The notes under the pieces: model-generated
The model's database searches: none
What the model was told of the DNA's origin: nothing
The model's input: the letters and a program-made list of their open reading frames with translations, nothing else
Position numbers and translations under genes: made by a program
Source: UBA9647 sp049522195
GTDB lineage: Bacteria; Bacteroidota; Ignavibacteria; UBA10030
Assembly (NCBI GenBank): GCA_049522195.1
Contig: JBEKOB010000042.1
Location: forward strand, 1 to 33,804
Length of the DNA stretch: 33,804 nucleotides
Direction: 5' to 3'
Shown: positions 16,112 through 23,335 of the stretch, one piece after another
How positions within the stretch are numbered: position 1 is the first letter of the stretch
Layout: the number at the start of each line of letters is the position of its first letter

Positions 16112-16773
16112 CAATACTCCCTGAGTAACACTTGCAGAAATCGCATCGTTGTTTTCCAGTGCGTCATATGGCTGGGCGCACCGCGATAAATCGTTGCAAT
16201 CGGCACACCCGAAATGCGAAAGCCCTTCTTTGCGGCTTTGATAAGGATTTCGGTCTCCGCTTCATACCCGTCTGCCTGAACCTCAATGGCCAAAAGCACA
16301 TTCCGCGCTATCAGGCGAAAACCCGATTGGCTGTCGCGGATGTAAAGCCCTGTCCTGGCGGACACCAGAGAAGAGGTTATCGTATTCGAGAGAACACGAT
16401 GAAACGGCATTCCACCTCCAATCCTTCTCCGATATCCCAGGATAAGATCAGAGTCGCCCTTCCGCCATGCAGCGAGGAATGTAGGCACATCCTTCGGGTC
16501 GTGCTGCAGATCTGCGTCCATTGTGATGATGGAGTCACAGCTCGAGGCTGAAAGCATGTATTGGAATCCAGTTCTGAGCGCCGCCCCTTTGCCGCGGTTC
16601 ATTCCGTGACTCAGAACAATTACTCCGGCAGCTTTCGCGATCGCAGCGGTCTCATCCGTTGAACCGTCATCGACAACGACAATGCCATCGGCTGCAAAAA
16701 GCGAGTGTAGCTCAACAAGCAATTGGCCTAGCGTCTGAGCCGCGTTGAAGGCCGGAATGAGGACGCCGGTCAT
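16111..16773 (-). CDS. Family 2 glycosyltransferase (polyprenyl-phosphate sugar transferase-like)
   Basis: A GT-A-fold transferase of 220 residues from ATG 16773 (a GTG at 16776 is an alternative). It has the nucleotide-sugar motifs VLIPAFNAAQTL, VVVDDGSTD and MDADLQHDP, the last holding the metal-binding DxD-like residues. Further along are SQSGFRLIAR and ADGYEAETEIL, seen in DPM1/DPMS-like enzymes that load mannose or glucose onto polyprenyl phosphate. There is no C-terminal membrane domain, so it would be a soluble or peripheral enzyme. Sugar and acceptor cannot be deduced. It overlaps folP by one base and pcm by one base, so translation is coupled, though I see no shared pathway. Confidence 0.85.
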   Translation of the reverse strand: MTGVLIPAFNAAQTLGQLLVELHSLFAADGIVVVDDGSTDETAAIAKAAGVIVLSHGMNRGKGAALRTGFQYMLSASSCDSIITMDADLQHDPKDVPTFLAAWRKGDSDLILGYRRRIGGGMPFHRVLSNTITSSLVSARTGLYIRDSQSGFRLIARNVLLAIEVQADGYEAETEILIKAAKKGFRISGVPIATIYRGAPSHMTHWKTTMRFLQVLLREY

Positions 16774-17624
16774 CACGCCGGTTCCGTCGGCTTGAGCGCA
16801 TCAGCAACCATGGCTACACGTTTCATTTCCTTGACATCGTGCACTCGAACAATATTTGCTCCACGAAGGATGCATGCCGTAACAGCTGCTGCCGTCCCTT
16901 CCAAGCGCTGATCCACAGGAAGGTCGAGAATCTTTCCGATGAACGACTTCCTCGACGGACCGACCACAATTGGATATCCTAGCCGTGCAAATGTGCCAAG
17001 CTGTTTCATCAGCTCGACATTGTGGTGAAGTTCCTTTCCAAATCCAAGGCCGGGATCAACCATGATCTGCGTTATTCCGTTTTCGCGGGCCAGCGCTGAT
17101 TGTCGCTCGAGAAACTGGAACACGTCTCTCACCACATCGTCGTAAACCGGTTTCAGCTGCATTGTCTTCGGCGTCCCGAGAATGTGCATTAGCACTACTG
17201 TAGCCCTACTGCCAGAGACGGTTCCGATCATGAGCGGGTCGTACGTCATACCACTGATGTCATTAACGATGCAGGCGCCTGCTGCAAGAGCCGCTCTCGC
17301 AACGTCAGATTTGTACGTGTCAATCGAGAGAGGAATTCTGACTTCCCGATTGAGTCGTTCAATGACCGGAACTACTCTCCGGATCTCCTCCGCTTCCGAC
17401 ACCGGATCAGACCCCGGACGAGTCGATTCCCCGCCGATGTCCAGGAAATCCGCTCCCTGCTGCGCAAGCTCAACACCCCGGTCCACAGCTTGCTCCAAGT
17501 CAAAGAACCGTCCTCCATCAGAGAACGAATCAGGCGTGACATTCAGGATCCCCATGATGTGCGTCCGCGCGGACAAGTCGTACACCTGTGACTTGAAGGC
17601 AAACTTCAAATGGTCCTTCGCCAA
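16773..17624 (-). CDS. folP: Dihydropteroate synthase
   Basis: FolP joins p-aminobenzoate to the pterin diphosphate in folate synthesis and is the sulfonamide target. The 283-residue product starts at a TTG at 17624, with AGAGG about eight bases upstream. Signature segments are MGILNVTPDSFSDGGRF, ADFLDIGGESTRPGSDPVS, IPLSIDTYKSDVARAAL, IVNDISG, MVDPGLGFGK and VVGPSRKSFIG, in the right order for a TIM barrel with the loop 1 and loop 2 motifs. It heads the folP-GT2-pcm-miaA run. The 162-base gap upstream holds the attC-like sequence described separately and no firm promoter. Confidence 0.95.
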   Translation of the reverse strand: MAKDHLKFAFKSQVYDLSARTHIMGILNVTPDSFSDGGRFFDLEQAVDRGVELAQQGADFLDIGGESTRPGSDPVSEAEEIRRVVPVIERLNREVRIPLSIDTYKSDVARAALAAGACIVNDISGMTYDPLMIGTVSGSRATVVLMHILGTPKTMQLKPVYDDVVRDVFQFLERQSALARENGITQIMVDPGLGFGKELHHNVELMKQLGTFARLGYPIVVGPSRKSFIGKILDLPVDQRLEGTAAAVTACILRGANIVRVHDVKEMKRVAMVADALKPTEPA

Positions 17625-17649
17625 GGTTCATCCTCTAAATCAGAAAACG

Positions 17650-17760
17650 GTTAGATCAAAAGTTTAGGCAAACCGCCGTTGCGAGCACTTTACAATTAGC
17701 CAATCATTGAACTTCCTTTGCCTATGCAGAGAGTGAGCGCCGCTTCGCCGTTTGTTATGC
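17650..17760. other. GC-rich segment with attC-like core motifs (possible cassette footprint)
   Basis: This part of the folP/zinc-ribbon gap contains GTTATGC at 17754-17760 beside GCGCCGCTTCGCCG, and GTTAGAT at 17650-17656. Both resemble the GTTRRRY core of integron attC sites: GTTAGAT is an exact fit and GTTATGC has one mismatch. The inverse of GTTATGC, GCATAAC, occurs at 18185-18191 on the other side of the small zinc-ribbon gene. The long arms of a full attC do not pair well, and no integrase gene is present. I report it as a weak candidate only. Confidence 0.25.
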
Positions 17761-17786
17761 CCCGCCGCTTGACACAACACAAGATA

Positions 17787-18149
17787 TCAAGAAGATGTGG
17801 TCGTTGCACGATTGTCAGCGTCGGCGTTCTGAACTTGTGCAAACTTCCATAAGGCAAACGTAAACACAGTGACAATCATGAGGACAAGAATAATACCAAT
17901 CGCCGCCGTTGCTCCAGCACCGACAATGGAAAAGAGGCGCCGATACAGAACCACAAACAAAGCAAGTATGACAACCGTTGCGATGAAGACAACCCAAACT
18001 TGTTTGCCAAAGCTAGTAACACGCAGGAGTGTTCCGCATTGTTGGCACTTGAGGTAGCCTTGCATGGATTTTGTGATTGACACACCTTTCAACGAAACGG
18101 CGTATCGTATGAACGAAGCGGCTGTGCGGTTGCAAGATGGACAGTTCAT
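17787..18149 (-). CDS. Small membrane protein with N-terminal zinc ribbon
   Basis: A 120-residue protein of unknown function. Residues 3-38 form a zinc-ribbon-like module with CPSC at 3-6 and CQQC at 35-38. Two hydrophobic helices follow, at about 51-69 and 76-100, then a short polar Thr/Ser-rich tail. This makes it a two-pass membrane protein with a cytosolic or periplasmic metal-binding head. Translation is well supported: GAGGAGG (18154-18160) lies five bases before the ATG, one of the best ribosome-binding sites in the window. It stands between another zinc-ribbon protein and folP, with gaps of over 100 bases on both sides, unlike the tight operons around it. I do not recognise a named family. 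Confidence 0.7.
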   Translation of the reverse strand: MNCPSCNRTAASFIRYAVSLKGVSITKSMQGYLKCQQCGTLLRVTSFGKQVWVVFIATVVILALFVVLYRRLFSIVGAGATAAIGIILVLMIVTVFTFALWKFAQVQNADADNRATTTSS

Positions 18150-18254
18150 GTATCCTCCTCAGTGATATTTGCGCAAGCAGTGGCGCATAACTTCTGGGAA
18201 ACTGCGCTTCGGTGCGACCTGACCCATGTTCATGTAGTCAAAAACTGTCCGAGA

Positions 18255-18431
18255 CTACGGCTCGCTGCAGGAATGATAGAACCCGCACTTCGGGCAAATC
18301 AACTTGCACTTACGGCTCTGAAGCATAGTCCCGCAATTCACACAGTATTGCCAATAGTGATGCGGATTGACTTCGCACTTGTCGTCGGGAACTTCCTCTC
18401 CCGCACGATCACGACGACTATCTTCTTCCAT
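18255..18431 (-). CDS. Small cysteine-rich zinc-ribbon protein
   Basis: A 58-residue protein from ATG 18431, carrying seven cysteines at 19, 30, 33, 42, 46, 49 and 55. The C-terminal half reads YCVNCGTMLQSRKCKLICPK, then CGFYHSCSEP. The CxxC pairs (30/33 and 46/49) should bind one zinc, with extra cysteines that may bind a second. An in-frame GTG at 18485 would overlap the end of the peptidase gene and add 18 polar residues, which I consider less likely. The acidic, charged N-terminus looks flexible. Small proteins with a similar Cys pattern are, to my knowledge, common unannotated genes in Bacteroidota-like genomes. The role is unknown; nucleic-acid or protein binding is a guess. Confidence 0.65.
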   Translation of the reverse strand: MEEDSRRDRAGEEVPDDKCEVNPHHYWQYCVNCGTMLQSRKCKLICPKCGFYHSCSEP

Positions 18432-18478
18432 TCTCTGTCCTCCGTCCTTTGTGGACGATTCCTCAAGAGCGCTCTGCC

Positions 18479-19966
18479 CTACCACGCAAGCCGCAACAGA
18501 GCAATACCGACAGCCTTCACCGCGCCAATCATATTAAATGGTTCGCGCTCCGTTGTTCGTTCCGGCACATCGAGTGATGAATGATAGTATGCTGAATAGT
18601 CGATGTACACAGTATCACGCGGCCCCTTCCATGCTTTCGAGTTCCATCCTGGAGTCTGAGGCAGTGGCTTCAGTTCATTCCACGCTCCGGTGTAAATTGT
18701 CGCGGACGGAATTTTCACATCGGGCGCTTTTAGTCGGCGGAGACTGCCCGGGAAAAACACGTAGGAGTCTGTTCCCCCCTGAGAGGGATTTGTCGTAGCC
18801 TCAGACCAATATCCTTTTTTGCCCACATAGGTCTCGCCTATGCGCTCGAGCGTTCGCAGCAACGTATCATTGTACTTCACGTCGTTGGATTCAAAGTACA
18901 AACAATTGCGTGTGGCACCAGTTCCGATCTCGTCAAAGTTCAGCACCGCCCGTATGTTCTTCAGGCTGTCTTTGTTAAGCTGTATGTAGTGCTCTGTTGA
19001 GAATATCTCCGTTCCCCAGATAACAAAGCGGATGGAATATTTTGGTTTCGGCAATCTGTGTGAAGCGACCATTTCCTTAAGCACTCTGGCAGCTTCGAGA
19101 ACACCGGAAACGCCGGATGCATTATCATCAGCTCCCGGCCCCCCTGAATCAGAATCGCCATGTGCACACAGCAGGTAGTACTTTTGGCTTTCTCCTTCAA
19201 GCGTTGCGATAACCGTCCTCGGCCGGGCCGAGTCGACAGACGTCACGGTCGAATACCCGATGACCACCGTCTCACTATCTTTCAAAGCAGCTCGAAGTGC
19301 CCGGGCGTTATTGGTGGAGAGATTGAACAGGGGAATGGGATTCTTTGAGGACGTGGGGAGATCGGAGATCATGGCCCAATCGGAGTAAGCGCCATCCAAC
19401 TCCGGTGATGCCAGCAAGAGACAGGTAGCCCCATTTTCTGCCAGAGATTGGTATTCGTGCCGCGATAACGGGTTGTCGATAAGAAGGGCTTTTCCCTTTG
19501 TTTCCGTCTTTGTGAGTTTTTCCGGATCGCGAGCGTAAATAAGTTCGGATTCAGTGTCCGGTACCGAGGGAGAGTACGCACCCACCCATTCGTGCTTGAT
19601 CAGCCGGCTCATCGTCGACGGTTCGGTTACCTTGAGGCTCCATCGCTTGAGAATGGACGTAAGCCTTGGTGGATCTTTCTGAACAGTGGGATCAAAACCG
19701 GCTTCTTTGAATTTCCGTACAACGTACGCCGTCGCCTTGTCACCGGATGGAGTGCCGCCAGTCCGTGGGCCAAAAGAGACGAGGTCCTGCACTTGCTGGA
19801 GCAGACGAGCTTTGGAAACCCGGCCTGAGAAATCGGTTTCGATCCGATTCTGCGAGAGACACAACGGCGCCGGGAGGACAAGCAGGAAAATCGAGACTGT
19901 GATGCTTCTTTGTGCTGAGCTCAATCGCATCAGGCTGTTGAGGATGATGTGCTTCTGTTGTGACAC
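18479..19966 (-). CDS. Secreted M28-family peptidase-like protein with PA insert
   Basis: A 495-residue exported protein of the M28 (aminopeptidase Y/S-like) fold. The signal peptide is hydrophobic over about residues 22-38; the ATG at 19930 (Met 13) may be the true start. A PA-like insert lies at about 130-245 (ENGATCLLLAS). Metal ligands can be placed by comparison with the Aeromonas aminopeptidase: His 269 (CAHGD), Asp 280/281 (GADDNASG), Glu 320 (WGTE), Asp 345 (NFDEIG) and His 462 (YYHSS). At the position of the general-base Glu, next to Glu 320, there is Thr 319. The protein may therefore be inactive or use another base. It follows the sod terminator and precedes the small zinc-ribbon gene. 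Confidence 0.8.
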   Translation of the reverse strand: MSQQKHIILNSLMRLSSAQRSITVSIFLLVLPAPLCLSQNRIETDFSGRVSKARLLQQVQDLVSFGPRTGGTPSGDKATAYVVRKFKEAGFDPTVQKDPPRLTSILKRWSLKVTEPSTMSRLIKHEWVGAYSPSVPDTESELIYARDPEKLTKTETKGKALLIDNPLSRHEYQSLAENGATCLLLASPELDGAYSDWAMISDLPTSSKNPIPLFNLSTNNARALRAALKDSETVVIGYSTVTSVDSARPRTVIATLEGESQKYYLLCAHGDSDSGGPGADDNASGVSGVLEAARVLKEMVASHRLPKPKYSIRFVIWGTEIFSTEHYIQLNKDSLKNIRAVLNFDEIGTGATRNCLYFESNDVKYNDTLLRTLERIGETYVGKKGYWSEATTNPSQGGTDSYVFFPGSLRRLKAPDVKIPSATIYTGAWNELKPLPQTPGWNSKAWKGPRDTVYIDYSAYYHSSLDVPERTTEREPFNMIGAVKAVGIALLRLAW

Positions 19967-20005
19967 ATGGTACCAAATAGTTGAGCGCTGAGCAATTCAA
20001 AAATG

Positions 20006-20035
20006 AAAAAGGGGCCGAAGTAACCCCCAGCCCCT
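20006..20035 (-). terminator. Rho-independent terminator after sod
   Basis: On the minus strand AGGGGC (20030-20035) pairs with GCCCCT (20010-20015) around a 14-base loop, followed by TTTTT and, shortly after, a second T-run. It lies 21 bases past the sod stop and 39 bases before the first M28 start, and marks the likely end of the suf-sod transcript. Confidence 0.7.
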
Positions 20036-20056
20036 CTTCTTTCATTTCTGACCCTG

Positions 20057-20689
20057 TTACTTCCCCATCACAAGTTTCTTGTATCGATCGTTGATTCTTC
20101 CCCAGTGGAGATTACTGAGGAAGTTGTCGATGTACTTTGCGCGCCCCGGACCGTCTTTATGGTAGTAAGCGTGTTCAAAGACATCGCACGAGATAAGAGG
20201 CACTGCACCCCAGATAGCGCCATAGTGATGTTCATCGACGGTCACGTTCAGCAATCGACCTGAGTACAGGCGATCAAACACGAGCAGTCCCCAACCGCTT
20301 AGTTTTGCCGATACGGTTGACGCCTTAAAATCGGCCTTCCACGCATCGAAGGAGCCAAACTCCTTCAATATCGCCGCCTTCACTTCAGGGCCTTTGTTCG
20401 GATCGCCATCGCCGCCGAGCACTTCCCAGTAGATATCGTGGAGCAGCGCACCGGCATGATTCCACGTAAACCGCCGTTTCAGTTCGCCAATAACACTGTA
20501 ATTCCCGTTGGCCGTTGACCGATCAGCGCCTTCCAGCGCTTTCTCGATGGTGTTAAGGGCTGTGACGTATCCCTTGTGGTGCGTATTGTAGTGCCAGTCC
20601 GTCGTCTCGGGGCTCACAACTCCGGCAAGCAGCTTCTTTGCCTCTTCATCCGAGTACGGACGCGGGTTAAACTTCCATTCGTACGCCAT
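20057..20689 (-). CDS. sod: Superoxide dismutase [Fe/Mn]
   Basis: This enzyme dismutates superoxide to peroxide and oxygen with an Fe or Mn centre. The 210-residue protein has the four expected metal ligands: the His in NTHHKGYV, the His in LLHDIYWEVL, and Asp and His in the C-terminal signature CDVFEHAYY (DVWEHAYY in most family members). No signal peptide is seen, so it is cytosolic. The metal cannot be assigned from the motifs. It starts 88 bases after the DUF59 gene of the suf cluster, with no terminator between, so it may share that transcript. AAAGGA lies nine bases before the ATG. A terminator follows. Confidence 0.95.
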   Translation of the reverse strand: MAYEWKFNPRPYSDEEAKKLLAGVVSPETTDWHYNTHHKGYVTALNTIEKALEGADRSTANGNYSVIGELKRRFTWNHAGALLHDIYWEVLGGDGDPNKGPEVKAAILKEFGSFDAWKADFKASTVSAKLSGWGLLVFDRLYSGRLLNVTVDEHHYGAIWGAVPLISCDVFEHAYYHKDGPGRAKYIDNFLSNLHWGRINDRYKKLVMGK

Positions 20690-20777
20690 TGCTTGAATCC
20701 TTTCGTGTTGAGTGTTGCTGTGATGTGATTGTAATAAAGTTCTTCAATTCATAGTCCCCCGCCGCAACAAACCTCGC

Positions 20778-21188
20778 TTAGCCGAAGTTCAACATGAGCT
20801 TCGCCGCCTCAGACATCATGCTTGGATTCCAGGTCGGCATAAACGCCAGGTCGACCTTCACATTGCTCACTCCCTGGACCACCTGAACCCTGCGCTTGAC
20901 GTCCGCCGCAATCAGTGGACCCATTCCGCACCCTGGTGCAGTCAGAGTCATCGTGATAAAGACATTCGCTTCTCCAGGAATTTCATCATCGATCTTGAGG
21001 TCGTACACCAGGCCCAGGTCCACAATATTCACCGGAATCTCCGGATCATAGCACTGCTTCAGTGCTTCCCAGGCGTGAGCTTCGAGGCTTGTCTGTGCAA
21101 TGACGGCCCGACTGCCAACCTGAACTTCGATCGGCTCGAACGCTGTCGACTGCTGGCTTTCACCTTGCGTAGCTTGGTTTTCTTCCAT
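20778..21188 (-). CDS. DUF59 (MIP18-like) iron-sulfur assembly factor, SufT-like
   Basis: A 136-residue protein from ATG 21188, 16 bases after the SufA-type gene. An in-frame extension to 21278 would overlap that gene and is rejected. The DUF59 domain fills residues 36-130, with CYDPEIPVNIVDLGLVYDL at 46-64 and TLTAPGCGMGPLI at 81-93. The two cysteines (46 and 87) are the conserved ones. About 35 polar residues precede it. Proteins of this family (SufT, PaaD-like, MIP18) assist iron-sulfur maturation or delivery. Being the last suf gene before sod supports that role here. It is shorter than the long SufT form, so I leave the symbol blank. Confidence 0.87.
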   Translation of the reverse strand: MEENQATQGESQQSTAFEPIEVQVGSRAVIAQTSLEAHAWEALKQCYDPEIPVNIVDLGLVYDLKIDDEIPGEANVFITMTLTAPGCGMGPLIAADVKRRVQVVQGVSNVKVDLAFMPTWNPSMMSEAAKLMLNFG

Positions 21189-21204
21189 CCGCTGAGGCCT
21201 TTGC

Positions 21205-21573
21205 TCAGACACCAAATGAGTGACCGCAGCCGCACGTTTTCGCGGCATTCGGGTTATTGAAAACAAATCCCCTTCCATTCAGCCCATCGGAGAAATCCAA
21301 CGTCGTGCCGGAAAGGTAGAACTGGCTCTTCGGATCGATGTAAATGGTCAGGCCCTCCAGCTGGTACACTGTGTCGCGTTCCTTCGGGCTCTCGTCAAAT
21401 GCGAGAACGTAGGTCATTCCCGAACATCCGCCTCCTTTGACGCCGAGACGCAATGCATGAACTTCCGGGATCTTGTTGTCGAGTTTGACCTTCCTGATTT
21501 CTTCAGCCGCACGGGGCGTCACAGTTACGAGCTCTGATGGATTCGCCTGAACTTCCGCAAAGATTTCCGGCAT
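21205..21573 (-). CDS. sufA: A-type iron-sulfur carrier (SufA/IscA/HesB family)
   Basis: A-type carriers bind Fe-S clusters or iron and hand them to target proteins. I use the ATG at 21573, giving a 122-residue protein starting MPEIFAEV. The longer open frame to 21690 overlaps sufU and has no family similarity. The three conserved cysteines are at 50 (GGGCSGMTY), 114 and 116 (KTCGCGHSF). VTPRAAEEIRK opens the domain and LDFSDGLNGRGFVFNNPNA is also typical. It lies between sufU and the DUF59 gene. SufA is the natural name from context, though ErpA-like or IscA-like function cannot be separated by sequence alone. Confidence 0.9.
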   Translation of the reverse strand: MPEIFAEVQANPSELVTVTPRAAEEIRKVKLDNKIPEVHALRLGVKGGGCSGMTYVLAFDESPKERDTVYQLEGLTIYIDPKSQFYLSGTTLDFSDGLNGRGFVFNNPNAAKTCGCGHSFGV

Positions 21574-21617
21574 AGCTTCCACTCTCCTTTTAGATAATAG
21601 TGCAACCGCTGGATCAA

Positions 21618-22067
21618 CTATTCTGTTGAGACTGCTTCGGTTTTCGCATCGAGGGCGCTGTTCATGGTATGCCAGGCAAGACTTGCACACTTGACGCGTG
21701 CAGGGAACTCGCTCACACCTGCAAATGCAGCGAGCTTGCCCAGAGACTCAAAACTAACGTCCGTCAATTCTCCCGTCACGAGTTTGTGAAACGTCTCAAA
21801 CATCTTTTGTGCTTCTTCCCTTGTTTTGCCTTTCACGAGCGTCGTCATCACCGAAGCCGAGGCCTTCGAGATGGCACACCCCGCGCCTTCAAAGGCGATA
21901 TCAATGATCTTGTCATCCTCAATCTTCAGATAGAGCGTGTAATGATCTCCGCACAGGGGATTGTATCCTTCGAGCGTGCGGTTGGCGCCCGCCATTTTCC
22001 CAAAATTGCGGGGTTTCTTGTTGTGCTCCAAGATGATTTCCTGATAGAGGGACCGAAGTTCAGACAT
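21618..22067 (-). CDS. sufU: SufU-type sulfur-transfer protein
   Basis: SufU accepts sulfur from the SufS persulfide at a zinc site and feeds SufBCD; in Firmicutes it replaces SufE. The 149-residue product has Cys 39 and Asp 41 (NPLCGD), Cys 64 (GAGCAISKAS) and Cys 127 (VKCASLAWH). These match the zinc ligands Cys 41, Asp 43, Cys 66 and Cys 128 of the Bacillus subtilis protein. The long spacing between the second and third cysteines is the mark of SufU rather than IscU. The start overlaps the sufS stop by one base in TAATG. No sufE is present in the window. Confidence 0.93.
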   Translation of the reverse strand: MSELRSLYQEIILEHNKKPRNFGKMAGANRTLEGYNPLCGDHYTLYLKIEDDKIIDIAFEGAGCAISKASASVMTTLVKGKTREEAQKMFETFHKLVTGELTDVSFESLGKLAAFAGVSEFPARVKCASLAWHTMNSALDAKTEAVSTE

Positions 22068-23335
22068 TAATGGAATACCTCTTTCACTCTATTGATTCCT
22101 CGTGCAAGCGCATCGATTTCAGCTCTTGTATTGTAGAGGGCGAATGAAGCGCGTACCGTCGCCGGGATCCCGAACCGCTGCATAACCGGCTGGGCGCAAT
22201 GATGTCCTGTCCTGACCGCTATCCCCTCTTGATCGAGGATAGTGCCGATGTCGTGAGGGTGCACATCGTCCATCACGAAGGAGAGGACCCCGGCTTTATC
22301 ACGTGCCGTCCCTACTATCCGTAGGCCGGGGATCGCTCCAATCATTTGTGTTGCATATGCAAGCAATTCGTGTTCATAGTGAGCAACCGCATTCCAATCA
22401 AGGTCGTTCAGGAAGTCGAATGTTGCACCGAAGCCAATCGTGTCAGCGATGTTGGGCGTTCCCGCTTCGAACTTGTGCGGAAGGTCGTTGAACAGGGTTT
22501 TTTCAAAAGTCACAGACCGGATCATGTCGCCGCCCCCCTGATATGGAGGCATAGCCTCGAGAATGCCCTGCTTACCGTAGAGGACACCAATACCCGTCGG
22601 CCCATACATCTTGTGGGCGGAGAATGCATAGAAATCACAGTTCAGATCACGGACATCGACCCGGAAATGGGGAACCGCTTGCGCACCGTCAATGAGCACC
22701 GGAACTCCATGCGCGTGAGCCATGGCTATCATCTTTTTCACCGGATTGACAGTGCCGAGAGCGTTCGATACGTGTGCAATCGCGACGATCCTGGTCTTCG
22801 GTCCGATCAATCGCTCAAATTCGCCGAGGATGACCTCCCCCTCGTTATCGATCGGCGCCACTTTGAGAACCGCTCCAGACTGATTACAGAGCATTTGCCA
22901 CGGAACGATGTTCGAATGATGTTCTAATCCAGTAATGAGTATTTCATCCCCTTGCCCGACATTCGAACGTCCATAGCTTCCGGCTACAAGGTTGATTCCT
23001 TCCGTGGTTCCCCGAAGGAAGATGATCTCCTTTGTCGAGGCAGCGTTGATGTACTGCCTGGCCTTCTCACGCACTCCCTCATACGCCTCTGTCGCACGTT
23101 CACTTAAGAAGTGTACGCCACGATGGATGTTCGAATTGAACGAACGGTAATAATCATCAAGACTGTTGATGACCGAATCGGGCTTCTGCGTTGTTGCTGC
23201 ATTGTCCAGGTACACCAGTTTCTTGCCGTGTACCATCACCTTGAGAATCGGAAAGGAGGCACGGATCAGTTCTGGATCAAAACCATTTCCCGGTTGCTTC
23301 GGTGTCGATATGTCCTGATATGACTGCATCATCAT
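22067..23335 (-). CDS. sufS: SufS-type cysteine desulfurase
   Basis: SufS takes sulfur from cysteine through PLP chemistry to form a protein persulfide. The 422-residue protein has NAATTQKP near residue 45, the PLP region EHHSNIVPWQ at about 138-147 and DGAQAVPHF at 216-224. Lys 242 in FSAHKMYGPTGIG forms the Schiff base, and the catalytic Cys 380 is in RTGHHCAQP. The short Cys loop and this motif are those of group II (SufS/CsdA) enzymes. Three Met codons in a row open the frame; the first overlaps the sufD stop in ATGA. The partner is SufU, encoded next. Confidence 0.96.
   Translation of the reverse strand: MMMQSYQDISTPKQPGNGFDPELIRASFPILKVMVHGKKLVYLDNAATTQKPDSVINSLDDYYRSFNSNIHRGVHFLSERATEAYEGVREKARQYINAASTKEIIFLRGTTEGINLVAGSYGRSNVGQGDEILITGLEHHSNIVPWQMLCNQSGAVLKVAPIDNEGEVILGEFERLIGPKTRIVAIAHVSNALGTVNPVKKMIAMAHAHGVPVLIDGAQAVPHFRVDVRDLNCDFYAFSAHKMYGPTGIGVLYGKQGILEAMPPYQGGGDMIRSVTFEKTLFNDLPHKFEAGTPNIADTIGFGATFDFLNDLDWNAVAHYEHELLAYATQMIGAIPGLRIVGTARDKAGVLSFVMDDVHPHDIGTILDQEGIAVRTGHHCAQPVMQRFGIPATVRASFALYNTRAEIDALARGINRVKEVFH

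Noticed and set aside
18240..18275. Possible terminator after the 58-residue zinc-ribbon gene
   Set aside because: The T-run TTTTT is present on the minus strand, but the best stem has only three or four pairs, too weak to call.
21574..21690. Extended N-terminus of the A-type carrier
   Set aside because: It overlaps sufU and contains residues that do not fit HesB/SufA proteins; ATG 21573 gives the usual length.
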